From a virus, in IMG/VR virus record IMGVR_UViG_3300022200_000085, positions 1 through 46,178 of that record: 46,178 nucleotides of DNA; one strand, written 5' to 3'. Numbering within the stretch: position 1 is the first letter of the stretch; the number at the start of each line of letters is the position of its first letter. Positions 1 through 7,613 of the stretch are shown piece by piece. The position numbers were made by a program, and so were the translations under genes. A model generated the notes under the pieces. It saw only the letters and a program-made list of their open reading frames with translations. It was not told the origin of the DNA and made no database searches.

Positions 1-7
1 TTTACAA

Positions 8-946
8 ATGTCTGACCCTTCAAAATTCTTTGCTGATGAAGAAATTATGGCAAGCGAGCCGATGGAGGATGCTTGGGGAGACATTCTCAAGCGTGAAACA
101 GAACGCACAATAGCAAGCCGAAGAAAACAAGAAGCACGCCAAATGTTTCGCCCTTCAACGGGTCAATTCAATCGCCCACCGGGTGGTATGTCACCCGAAG
201 GTGCAACAATGAGGCGATTTAAATCCCATATGCGAGGAATCAAAGGTGGGAAGAAAACTGGTTTAATGCTTCCACACTTGGCTGTTGAAATGAGCCACAG
301 GGGTATTGCTACAAAGCAACCAATGAGTAAAGACCCACAACGCTACCGACAATATCAAGCACAATCCGAAGCACGCAAAATTTTGGGTAATGTACGAACC
401 ACATTTTCACCGCACGCTCGTTATGCGGCACGCTCTAATGTTGCTGGCCCAACTGGGGCTGGCCGTCTTAGTGGCCTCCTTCCTTCTCAGCGTGGAATGA
501 TGCGCCAACCATCTCTACATCCTGTTCGTATTAGTCGCCCTCGTATGCCACGCATGTTTCCACCAACACCACCAACACCACCGATGATGCCTCAAATGCA
601 ATCAAGTGTACCAAGTGTTCCAGCAATGCCCGATTCTTCATCAATTATGATGAGTGAAGAACGATACCAAAGTGAAATTCTAAAAGCACGCAATGACCTC
701 CGCCGTATTGAGTTACTTAATCTCATGCGACGACTTATTCAAGCAAAAGAGCGAGAAGCACGACTCAAAAAGGCTGGTTCACCATCAGCCTTTGAAGAAG
801 GTGCTGTTCCTGCTCATCCAGCAGGTGTTAAACCAAGCGATGATGAAGAACCCGATGGCCCAACAGAAAATACTGAAACAGATGCCAAAACATTCGGTCT
901 TGACCCTGCTGGTGCATTAATTTCACGCAGGGGGCATATGGGATGA
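8..946 (+). CDS. Pro/Met-rich protein of unknown function, upstream of terminase
   Basis: I do not recognise this 312-residue protein. The N-terminal third is basic, with many Arg, Lys and Gln residues. A Pro/Met-rich low-complexity stretch at about residues 178-205 contains PPTPPTPPMMPQM, and a charged helical segment follows at about 215-255. The C-terminus is acidic and then ends in a short basic tail. The stop overlaps the next start (ATGA), so translation is probably coupled to that gene. The frame is open upstream to the window edge, so the true start could lie outside; the ATG at 8 is the first visible one. Low-complexity linkers and the position next to the packaging genes fit a minor virion or assembly protein, but that is inference only. 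Confidence 0.7.
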   Translation: MSDPSKFFADEEIMASEPMEDAWGDILKRETERTIASRRKQEARQMFRPSTGQFNRPPGGMSPEGATMRRFKSHMRGIKGGKKTGLMLPHLAVEMSHRGIATKQPMSKDPQRYRQYQAQSEARKILGNVRTTFSPHARYAARSNVAGPTGAGRLSGLLPSQRGMMRQPSLHPVRISRPRMPRMFPPTPPTPPMMPQMQSSVPSVPAMPDSSSIMMSEERYQSEILKARNDLRRIELLNLMRRLIQAKEREARLKKAGSPSAFEEGAVPAHPAGVKPSDDEEPDGPTENTETDAKTFGLDPAGALISRRGHMG

Positions 947-2910
947 TTCGTATAGGTCGCCCTATCATTAAGGCATGGAGTCTTGTGGGGTATGGGCCTG
1001 CTGGCGCACAAGTATTTCGTAATCCCCCACCACAAGTTTTTCGCCCCGAACATGAACATGATATTCCTGCTTTCGCTCATGATGGAGTAGGAAATGTTCT
1101 TCCGGGTCAATGGGGTATAGGAGAACATGGTGATATGGTGTGGAATACAAATTATGGCGAATTCCGTCATGGTATTGATGCTGTAGCCAAACATCTTGGT
1201 GATTTTCTTCGTGCAAGAGGAATTAATGTTCCAGCAAAAGATGTAATTAATGAGGCTATAAATGAATTTAATGATACACATACAAATGGTGATGAACATG
1301 CTTTAACTCCATTTGAATCTCGTGAATGGCGTAAAATTCGTGGTAATGCATTACCACCGGGCGATGCTACACGAGATACTACAACTCGCCCATCTCGTAC
1401 TCAAGGTGGTACAAAAATTACAATGCTTACAAATAAAAATCATGAAGAAACCCCAATGGGCCGTTTTCTTGAATCATATTATATTCCATTCAATAAACAA
1501 CTTATGCATCAATTAACAGACATGGGAATACCGGAATCTGAAATTAAGCAGGCTCTTCCTTTTACGAAATATCCTTACATGTATGCTCATCTTACTGCCC
1601 CGCAAGGTTACATACGCTCTCATGCAAAACAACATGGAAGTGAAGTGGATGCAGGTATGATGGGTCAAGCACCCGAAGGATATTTTGGTGATACAGAAGC
1701 AGTTCACACATGGGAAGTAACACATCATCTTCCCGATATTTTCTTCTATCCTAATGTAAAAGAAAATTTACAAAAGAAAGGAAAAGCCGCTACTGGATTA
1801 GAAAAGTCTGCACATGCTATGATTGAACAGGCTTTACAACAAGGACTTGAACATATACCAAATATTGAGGCTACAGTAAATACTGGAACGCTTGCCTCTC
1901 CACAAATGATTACTCGGCCACTTCATGAAATTCTTCAAACTCCCGATTTGCGTAATGCGTTGATTAAAGATATGTCTAATGTACCCGCTATGATGTTTTT
2001 ATTTGGTCGTAGCGGTCAAGGAGATTTCAAAAGATTATATGACCATATGATGACAAAATATGGTGCTGATGCTGAAATGCTTTCACCCGAAGAGCAAGCA
2101 AAATATCTCACGGCTGGTGAAAAAGGCGGCAAAGGAATGCATGAATCAGCCAAGCGTCTTTTTGCTCTTGCTCGTGCTTCAGGTGAAGGTAAAGAAGAAG
2201 GTCGTAGCCGATTTGGTGAACATCCAATTAGTGCTGATGAATTAAATGCAATAGGTATGCATCATAGTGACCAACTTATGAATCAAGTGGGTCGTTTTAG
2301 AGGAATTATTGAAGCATTGGCCGACCATCAAGCAAGTGCAAGAGGAAATGAAGTAAAACGAGGGCTTGGTGATGTTCCAACTACGGCTCGCCCTGCAATG
2401 ACTATTGGTGGTTATCCACAAATGGATGCTGTAACAGGTCAATACAGCACTACACCACTTGACCCGCATATGGATGCATATATCCATGATATTCATGATT
2501 TTGCCCCAACACAGGCATTTGACCCTACACAAACATTGTCGCCCGTACAGCAGGTTTCTTCTCCTTCACCTGTTGCATCTCCGGCTGGTGGTTTGGCTAC
2601 TTCCTTACCTCCAACACCAGCACCACCTGTACGGGCGACACCCACTTCTTATCCACATTCTCCGATACAACAGTTTCAACAAATACGACCACAAATTGGT
2701 CAATTTTCACCATCGGAATTTAGACAAATGCTTGAAATGGCTGGTCGGCGCAGACCTCAACCTATTACTGATGCACCCCTAACAGAAGTTGAACAACGAG
2801 CGCAACAATCTTTTGCAGACCCACGACAAACTATTCTTCCTCAATTTATCAAGTCAAAAAATTCAGTTATGGATGATGTCATGCGAATTATTAGAGGTGG
2901 CCGTCAATGA
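943..2910 (+). CDS. Large protein of unknown function with Pro-rich C-terminal linker
   Basis: This is a 655-residue protein of no family I can name. The N-terminal part is His/Asp-rich, with an EHEHD motif near residue 37 and a GEHGD motif near residue 60. The middle (about 160-480) looks like a folded mixed alpha/beta or helical region. Residues about 520-590 are a Pro/Ser/Thr/Ala-rich linker, and a short Gln/Arg-rich region closes the protein. The start overlaps the preceding stop and the stop overlaps the next start (ATGA), so three consecutive genes are tightly coupled. Together with its two neighbours it may form a minor structural or injected protein set. No enzymatic motif is visible. 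Confidence 0.75.
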   Translation: MIRIGRPIIKAWSLVGYGPAGAQVFRNPPPQVFRPEHEHDIPAFAHDGVGNVLPGQWGIGEHGDMVWNTNYGEFRHGIDAVAKHLGDFLRARGINVPAKDVINEAINEFNDTHTNGDEHALTPFESREWRKIRGNALPPGDATRDTTTRPSRTQGGTKITMLTNKNHEETPMGRFLESYYIPFNKQLMHQLTDMGIPESEIKQALPFTKYPYMYAHLTAPQGYIRSHAKQHGSEVDAGMMGQAPEGYFGDTEAVHTWEVTHHLPDIFFYPNVKENLQKKGKAATGLEKSAHAMIEQALQQGLEHIPNIEATVNTGTLASPQMITRPLHEILQTPDLRNALIKDMSNVPAMMFLFGRSGQGDFKRLYDHMMTKYGADAEMLSPEEQAKYLTAGEKGGKGMHESAKRLFALARASGEGKEEGRSRFGEHPISADELNAIGMHHSDQLMNQVGRFRGIIEALADHQASARGNEVKRGLGDVPTTARPAMTIGGYPQMDAVTGQYSTTPLDPHMDAYIHDIHDFAPTQAFDPTQTLSPVQQVSSPSPVASPAGGLATSLPPTPAPPVRATPTSYPHSPIQQFQQIRPQIGQFSPSEFRQMLEMAGRRRPQPITDAPLTEVEQRAQQSFADPRQTILPQFIKSKNSVMDDVMRIIRGGRQ

Positions 2911-3875
2911 GTAAGAAAATATTAGTCAAAGCAGATGGTGGACTATTAGGTACATACAATGTACAGCAACAACGACCATCTTTTTTGCAGTTAGGTCGTA
3001 GAGCCTTCAAAGACCCCGATGCTACAACTCCACAACGACTTGGTGCGCTCGCTGGAATGGCAGGTAAAATAGGTGCGGCTGGTGTAGCGGGATTTCAAAC
3101 AGCACATGGATTACAAGGAGGGAATCTTGCCGCACCATTACAAGGATTTCAAACATATGCGGGTCTTGACCCCACATTAGGACAACCAGTAGCAGTTACA
3201 CCACAAGAACAATTGCAACAAATGACTGAACAACGCAGAAAACAAAGAATTCAAGAGGCAAATGAGGACTATTTACGCCAACAAGAAGCGGCAATGAACC
3301 GTGAGCGTAGTTTAAGAGCAAGACAAAATCAGCCACCGGGAGTACCTCTTCCAACTCAAGAACAGCAAGAGAGTATGAGAACATCAAGACCAGTTGAAGA
3401 CCCTTCCCTTCCACCCGGAGTACAACCTTTACAAGCACCTATACAAGTAACTGGTATTCGGCCTATGCCTCAACCAACACAACCAACACAACCAACAGAT
3501 ACGGTTCAGCAAACCGCTCAAGTAGTTAGTGGATTACCAACTTTAGGGGAACAACCTATTCCTGCCTTAACACAACCTACACAACAACCTGCTCAATCCC
3601 AACAACCTGTTAATAGCACAAGCACACAAACCAGTCTTAAAGATTTTACAGGGCAACAACCTACTCAACAATACGATATAGTAAATAATCCATATAAGGG
3701 AATTCAATGGGGTTCTCAACAAGCAATGGAGGATGCAATGCGAAGAGATGGTTTAATCAAATCTTTTGCTATTCAAGTGCTTGACGAGTTTGGTGATATA
3801 CTTTACAAAGCCGACCCACACATTGCTGGAATAGTCGCTATGCAAGTGTATATTGATAAAGTTATGAAGGAGTGA
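2907..3875 (+). CDS. Gln/Pro-rich protein of unknown function preceding terminase
   Basis: This is a 322-residue protein. Residues about 25-60 are Ala/Gly-rich (GALAGMAGKIGAAGVAG) and could be a small hydrophobic helix pair. Residues about 85-150 are a Gln/Arg/Glu-rich probable coiled coil. Residues about 150-255 are a long Pro/Gln/Thr low-complexity linker, including a PTQPTQPT run. A compact C-terminal domain of about 65 residues ends the protein (YKGIQWGSQQAMEDAM at its start). It overlaps the preceding gene by 4 bases and ends 4 bases before the terminase. The order of hydrophobic patch, coiled coil, linker and small C-domain would fit a virion-internal or packaging accessory protein, but no homology is recognised. 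Confidence 0.75.
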   Translation: MSKKILVKADGGLLGTYNVQQQRPSFLQLGRRAFKDPDATTPQRLGALAGMAGKIGAAGVAGFQTAHGLQGGNLAAPLQGFQTYAGLDPTLGQPVAVTPQEQLQQMTEQRRKQRIQEANEDYLRQQEAAMNRERSLRARQNQPPGVPLPTQEQQESMRTSRPVEDPSLPPGVQPLQAPIQVTGIRPMPQPTQPTQPTDTVQQTAQVVSGLPTLGEQPIPALTQPTQQPAQSQQPVNSTSTQTSLKDFTGQQPTQQYDIVNNPYKGIQWGSQQAMEDAMRRDGLIKSFAIQVLDEFGDILYKADPHIAGIVAMQVYIDKVMKE

Positions 3876-3879
3876 TTTC

Positions 3880-5370
3880 ATGACTGATATGGAAGAATTC
3901 ATCCATGACATGGACAGAAAAATGTCTGCCAAGTCATTTGAATACTTCTTTAAAGAAATTCTTGGATTTGATTATTCTAATCACCATAAATCATGGGATG
4001 AAGGATTAGCCAACAATCGTTATTATTGTGTTAAGGCTTCTCGTGACCACGGCAAATCTGTTTTCTTTATGTCCTATGCCTTATGGATTGCGGCTTTTCA
4101 ACCAAATACTCACATCATGATTTTTTCACATTCTCTTGAACAGACGCTTGAACACATGCGTTTTATTCGTGGTAATATAGAGAACACTCCATCTATACGG
4201 TATCTTATTCCCGAAGGAAGGCCGTGGAGAAAAACTTACTTTGAATTCAGCAATGGAAGCCGTATCATGGCAAAATCTGTTGGTGGTGGTACTCGTGGTT
4301 TCCACCCAAATGTTGTATTATGTGACGACATTTTGTGGGGTACAACTGGTACAGAATTACAGCGTGCCGCAGATTGGTTTTACGGTGTTTTGCTTCCTGT
4401 TCTTCACCACAGTGGTCGTATGATGATGGTAGGTACACCATTTAGTTACAATGACCTTTACTCTAAATTAGAACAAACTGAAACTTTTACTGTTGAAACA
4501 TATCCAGCCATTGACAAAGAAGGAAATGCACTTTGGCCCGAAAGATGGAATGTAGAAGCATTAAATGAGCGGCGAATGACTATGCCTGCTATTCAGTTTT
4601 CTCGTGAGTATTTGTGTGAACCTATTCACGATGTAGCAAGTATGTTTCCACATACTATCTTGGAAAAGGCTCGCAATCCCGAACTTGTTTTACTTGACAG
4701 GGCAGAAATGGAGTATGATGATGAGGGAGAATCAATTGGTGTATTTGGGCAACACTTTATTGGTTGGGATACGGCTATTGCATCGGACAAAAACGCCGAC
4801 TTCACAGCCATGACTGTTATGCGTATGTTACCAAATGAAAACATCAAACAAGTTGTTGGTATAGTACACGAAAAAGGTATGAGTGGTTTGGCTCAAAAGA
4901 ATCAAATTATGATGCTTAACAATCGTTTTCAACCCGATTTAATTGAACTTGAAGGTAACAACTTTCAGCGTATGTTTGAGGCTGAACTTATAGAAATGCG
5001 TCAAGACATTCCAATCAAAACTTTCATGACGACTCGCACTCGTAAAGAGAGTTTATTCATGTCACTTCTCATGGCATTTGAACAGGGATTAATTCAAACT
5101 CCATATGGGGATAAGCGAAGTCAAGAATTTACTCATAAATTAGAAACTGAATTAAATCGGTTTGGGATGCAAAAGAATGGAAGATTAGAAAGCGTAGGTA
5201 CGCACGATGACTTGGCTATGTCACTTGCTTTAGCAAATTGGGCTACAAAAGAATTCAAAGGTTCAGTTGTATTACTTGATGATGTTTTGCCCGGATTTGA
5301 TGAATATCTTCGTGGTAAGCCTCATCGTAATCATGAAGATAGTTTTGCCGATGGTTGGATGATACCATGA
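3880..5370 (+). CDS. terL: Terminase large subunit (ATPase and nuclease)
   Basis: The 496-residue packaging motor pumps DNA through the portal into the prohead and cuts the concatemer. A Walker A-like ASRDHGKS lies at residues 53-60. The Walker B strand ends in CDD (Asp149, Asp150), after a GGGTRGFHPN segment. The C-terminal RNase H-like nuclease domain shows GWDTAIASDKNADFT with its acidic residue at about Asp297, then a LIELEGNN strand (Glu) and a late HDDLAMSLALA motif, matching the usual three acidic positions. Length is typical of the family. The RDHGKS form of Walker A is common in terminases of archaeal and some environmental viruses. It begins 4 bases after the previous stop; no small terminase subunit is recognisable beside it. 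Confidence 0.96.
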   Translation: MTDMEEFIHDMDRKMSAKSFEYFFKEILGFDYSNHHKSWDEGLANNRYYCVKASRDHGKSVFFMSYALWIAAFQPNTHIMIFSHSLEQTLEHMRFIRGNIENTPSIRYLIPEGRPWRKTYFEFSNGSRIMAKSVGGGTRGFHPNVVLCDDILWGTTGTELQRAADWFYGVLLPVLHHSGRMMMVGTPFSYNDLYSKLEQTETFTVETYPAIDKEGNALWPERWNVEALNERRMTMPAIQFSREYLCEPIHDVASMFPHTILEKARNPELVLLDRAEMEYDDEGESIGVFGQHFIGWDTAIASDKNADFTAMTVMRMLPNENIKQVVGIVHEKGMSGLAQKNQIMMLNNRFQPDLIELEGNNFQRMFEAELIEMRQDIPIKTFMTTRTRKESLFMSLLMAFEQGLIQTPYGDKRSQEFTHKLETELNRFGMQKNGRLESVGTHDDLAMSLALANWATKEFKGSVVLLDDVLPGFDEYLRGKPHRNHEDSFADGWMIP

Positions 5371-5401
5371 TTTTTCCTTTTGATGATTGGGGGTTTTGAA
5401 A

Positions 5402-5581
5402 ATGTCTTGTGAGTGCGGTCATTGCTTTGGGATGAGTAATGCTTGGGATGCACTTGAAAAGAAACTATGCCCCGAAGGAAAAGCCGCCGCTAAAAAGAAA
5501 TTCAAAGTTTATCCATCAGCCTATGCAAATGGTTGGGCAGTTCAATACTGTCAAGGGAAATTTAGGGGGAAAAAGAAATGA
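5402..5581 (+). CDS. Small Cys-containing basic protein with KFKVYPSAYANGWA motif
   Basis: This is a 59-residue protein. The N-terminus has a cluster of three cysteines (CECGHC), and the C-terminal half carries KKFKVYPSAYANGWAVQYC followed by a Lys/Gly/Arg-rich tail. Small proteins with a KFKVYPSAYAN segment recur in marine phages and large DNA viruses, but their function is unknown to me. The ATG at 5402 is chosen over an in-frame TTG at 5387 because a G-rich Shine-Dalgarno (GGGGG, 5389-5393) sits at a suitable distance from it. The stop overlaps the next start (ATGA). It heads a run of three tiny Cys-rich genes directly after the terminase. Confidence 0.8.
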   Translation: MSCECGHCFGMSNAWDALEKKLCPEGKAAAKKKFKVYPSAYANGWAVQYCQGKFRGKKK

Positions 5582-5784
5582 TTGATTTTGATTATGTCAT
5601 GGCATTTCTTAAATCCAAGCGTGATGCCCCTAATTATCGTGAGGCTACACCACAAGAAATGAAATCAAAAAAGAATTGTGGTACATGTAAAGCATGGGAT
5701 GAAAAAACAGGTTATTGTAAATGGTATGATTTTACTTGCAAAGCAGACCACATATGTGATGCGTGGGTGAGGAAAAATGAGTGA
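5578..5784 (+). CDS. Small four-or-more-Cys protein, probable metal-binding
   Basis: This is a 68-residue protein. Its C-terminal half has a regular Cys pattern (CGTC, then GYCKWYDFTCKADHICDAWV), giving five cysteines plus a histidine. Comparable small proteins with a CGxCKxxD...CxWYDF...CDxW layout occur in many tailed phages; the pattern suggests a zinc or iron-sulfur site but this is untested. The N-terminus (MIDFDYVMAFLKSKR) could form an amphipathic helix. It overlaps its upstream neighbour by 4 bases and its downstream neighbour by 8 bases, so the three small genes are translated as a unit. Confidence 0.78.
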   Translation: MIDFDYVMAFLKSKRDAPNYREATPQEMKSKKNCGTCKAWDEKTGYCKWYDFTCKADHICDAWVRKNE

Positions 5785-6280
5785 CCGTTGCACCTGTCAT
5801 GATACTCTCGTCGTCAAAGATTTGCGACGATGGTTCAAAGAAAAGTGGGTGGATGTAAGCCGTACCAAAGATGGTAAGCATCCTCCGTGTGGTAGGTCAA
5901 AAGCCAATACATCAAGTAAAGGTTATCCAAAATGTCGGCCAAGTGTCCGTGTAAGTAGTAAAACTCCAAAGACCAGTGGAGAAATGTCCAGTGGTCAAAA
6001 GAAAGCCGCTACTCAACGCAAGCGAGCCAAAAAGCAAGGTGTGGGTGGCAAACCTACGGTGGTGAAAGCAATGAAAGATGAAAAAGAAATGAAAGGCAAA
6101 AAAGGCATGGTAATGGTGATAGCAATTACAGCCAAACCAAAAGGTAAGGATAAAGTTGGTGTTAAAAAAGCAGATGATACATACAAAATGGGTCGTTTAG
6201 AACAGTGTAATACCTGTGGCAAACTGTTTCCGAATTGGAACATGTTAAGCCAGCACCAAGAACAATTAGGCCATAATTGA
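5777..6280 (+). CDS. Basic DUF5872-like protein with C-terminal C2H2 zinc finger
   Basis: This is a 167-residue, strongly basic protein. Residues 22-55 read EKWVDVSRTKDGKHPPCGRS and then KGYPKCRP. The KWVD...PCGRS...YPKC signature is that of small uncharacterised proteins (DUF5872-like; the exact family name is from memory) found in phages and giant viruses. Residues about 65-135 are Lys-rich and low in complexity, probably disordered. The C-terminus (residues 144-166) is a textbook C2H2 finger: C144-x2-C147-x12-H160-x5-H166. The pairing of a basic linker and a zinc finger suggests nucleic-acid binding. It sits between the terminase and the LAGLIDADG-type gene, so a role in packaging or host gene control is possible. 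Confidence 0.82.
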   Translation: MSDRCTCHDTLVVKDLRRWFKEKWVDVSRTKDGKHPPCGRSKANTSSKGYPKCRPSVRVSSKTPKTSGEMSSGQKKAATQRKRAKKQGVGGKPTVVKAMKDEKEMKGKKGMVMVIAITAKPKGKDKVGVKKADDTYKMGRLEQCNTCGKLFPNWNMLSQHQEQLGHN

Positions 6281-6296
6281 GAAAAAGATTAAATGA

Positions 6297-7613
6297 GTGG
6301 TCAATAGAGTGGTCATTATGTGGGGGAGTATGTTCATTGGCGACGAGTATGATATACCGTTGAGTGTCGCTGATGAATTTTCTAATGATGTGTTGAAAAG
6401 TTTAGCCCAACATCCATATTTTCAACCACAACAAGTACCTCTCAATACTTTAAATATAGTCAAAAGTGACAAAGACGCAGTATCACGATTTGCAAAAAAC
6501 GGTGATGGGTGGTTTGAAACTCAATATGGTACAGATGCAAATACAATTATTCGCATGTGTAGAAAAATGAGAAGGCACGATAAATTATTCAAATCCGAAT
6601 ATGATTCTATCATTAATGATATTCTTAAAGTAAAAGCGGCAGAAGTTGATGCTACGATTAAATCACTATCTTGGTCGGAAGGATTGGATGATGTTATACG
6701 CAATATTGGTTTGGATGACCGCTCTTTGAAATCTCTTCGTAAATTTGGTGAGGCTCGTAGTACGAGTTTGCAAAAAGCGTGTCACCAATATCTAAAAGCC
6801 ATAACTGTTTTACAACATTTAAATGAAAAACTTGATTGGGATGTTGATGACCAAAAGAATTGGGTAGATGCAAACGAAATGAAAAAGGATGCTCAAAAGA
6901 TGTGGAAAAATACACTACATCAAATTGATAGTCTTAACAAAACTGATGTAGCCGCTCTTGAATTTGCATCAAATATATTAAAATCCGAAGGTGCGTTAAG
7001 TAGTCGTGAAATTGTTCGTAGAGGATATGGTACACTTAATAATTCAATGACCGCCCAAAAAATGGGTGCTTTGCTTAAGATGTATGGTGAAGAAGTAGAT
7101 GTATTCAAAGGAAGTCAGCGAGGTACATTTGTTAAACAAGGGCCAAACGGATTAATCATTAAAGATATTTGGGCATATACGGCAGGCTTTGTAGATGCTG
7201 ATGGTAGTATATTTATTTCCGAGCGTGGCGACCCTCGTGTTACTATTGTAGCAAGTGGAGATAACGGAAAAGAACATTGTGAAGAACTTCAAAAGATGAT
7301 TGGATGTGGGCGATTGGTGTCCGACCAAAAATTGGCGAAAAATACCATCAAACCAGTTCATCGGCTTATTTTCTCATCAAAAGATGATATTCGTGATATA
7401 CTCAAAGGTATTATTCCACATTTAAAACTAAAATCACTACAGGCAAAGGCTGTTTTACATTACATAGATGAAAAAGATTCAATGCGTAAAAACGAACTAT
7501 ATCAATTGGTAACTTTCAATAATTGGAAAGACCATAAAAACAAAGCCACCTCTCTCTTGGACAAGTGGGGCGTTGATGTTGATACAGTAGGCGGATATGC
7601 GGAGGGATTGTGA
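6297..7613 (+). CDS. LAGLIDADG-type endonuclease-like protein with winged-helix-like region
   Basis: This 438-residue protein (from GTG 6297) carries one LAGLIDADG-type motif, AGFVDADGSI, at about residues 296-305, followed by the alternating beta/alpha pattern of one LAGLIDADG half-domain to about residue 395. Single-motif members normally act as homodimers. Residues about 215-285 look like a winged helix (LSSREIVRRGYGT...FKGSQRGTFVKQG), and the first 210 residues are helical and unrecognised. No intein splice residues flank the motif and the terminase and portal are both intact, so it is free-standing. The start is uncertain: GTG 6297, GTG 6309, ATG 6318 and ATG 6330 are all in frame and none has a convincing Shine-Dalgarno. 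Its place between terminase and portal suggests a packaging nuclease or small-terminase role rather than a homing gene (inference). Confidence 0.8.
   Translation: MVNRVVIMWGSMFIGDEYDIPLSVADEFSNDVLKSLAQHPYFQPQQVPLNTLNIVKSDKDAVSRFAKNGDGWFETQYGTDANTIIRMCRKMRRHDKLFKSEYDSIINDILKVKAAEVDATIKSLSWSEGLDDVIRNIGLDDRSLKSLRKFGEARSTSLQKACHQYLKAITVLQHLNEKLDWDVDDQKNWVDANEMKKDAQKMWKNTLHQIDSLNKTDVAALEFASNILKSEGALSSREIVRRGYGTLNNSMTAQKMGALLKMYGEEVDVFKGSQRGTFVKQGPNGLIIKDIWAYTAGFVDADGSIFISERGDPRVTIVASGDNGKEHCEELQKMIGCGRLVSDQKLAKNTIKPVHRLIFSSKDDIRDILKGIIPHLKLKSLQAKAVLHYIDEKDSMRKNELYQLVTFNNWKDHKNKATSLLDKWGVDVDTVGGYAEGL

Noticed and set aside
814-1299. Open frames on the minus strand, here and at many other places (for example 20841-21392, 27255-27815, 44603-44890)
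   Set aside because: They lie opposite well-supported + strand genes, have no ribosome-binding sites or recognisable domains, and their composition mirrors the gene on the other strand.
5371-5401. T-rich transcription terminator after the terminase
   Set aside because: The tract (TTTTTCCTTTT) is short, has no hairpin, and is followed at once by a coupled gene run, so a terminator cannot be supported.
5387-5401. TTG start for the 59-residue protein
   Set aside because: The ATG at 5402 has the better-placed G-rich Shine-Dalgarno, and the TTG would leave that site inside the gene.
6297-7613. Intein or intron-borne homing endonuclease interrupting a gene
   Set aside because: The terminase and portal on both sides are intact, and no splice-junction residues (N-terminal Cys/Ser, C-terminal His-Asn) flank the LAGLIDADG region.
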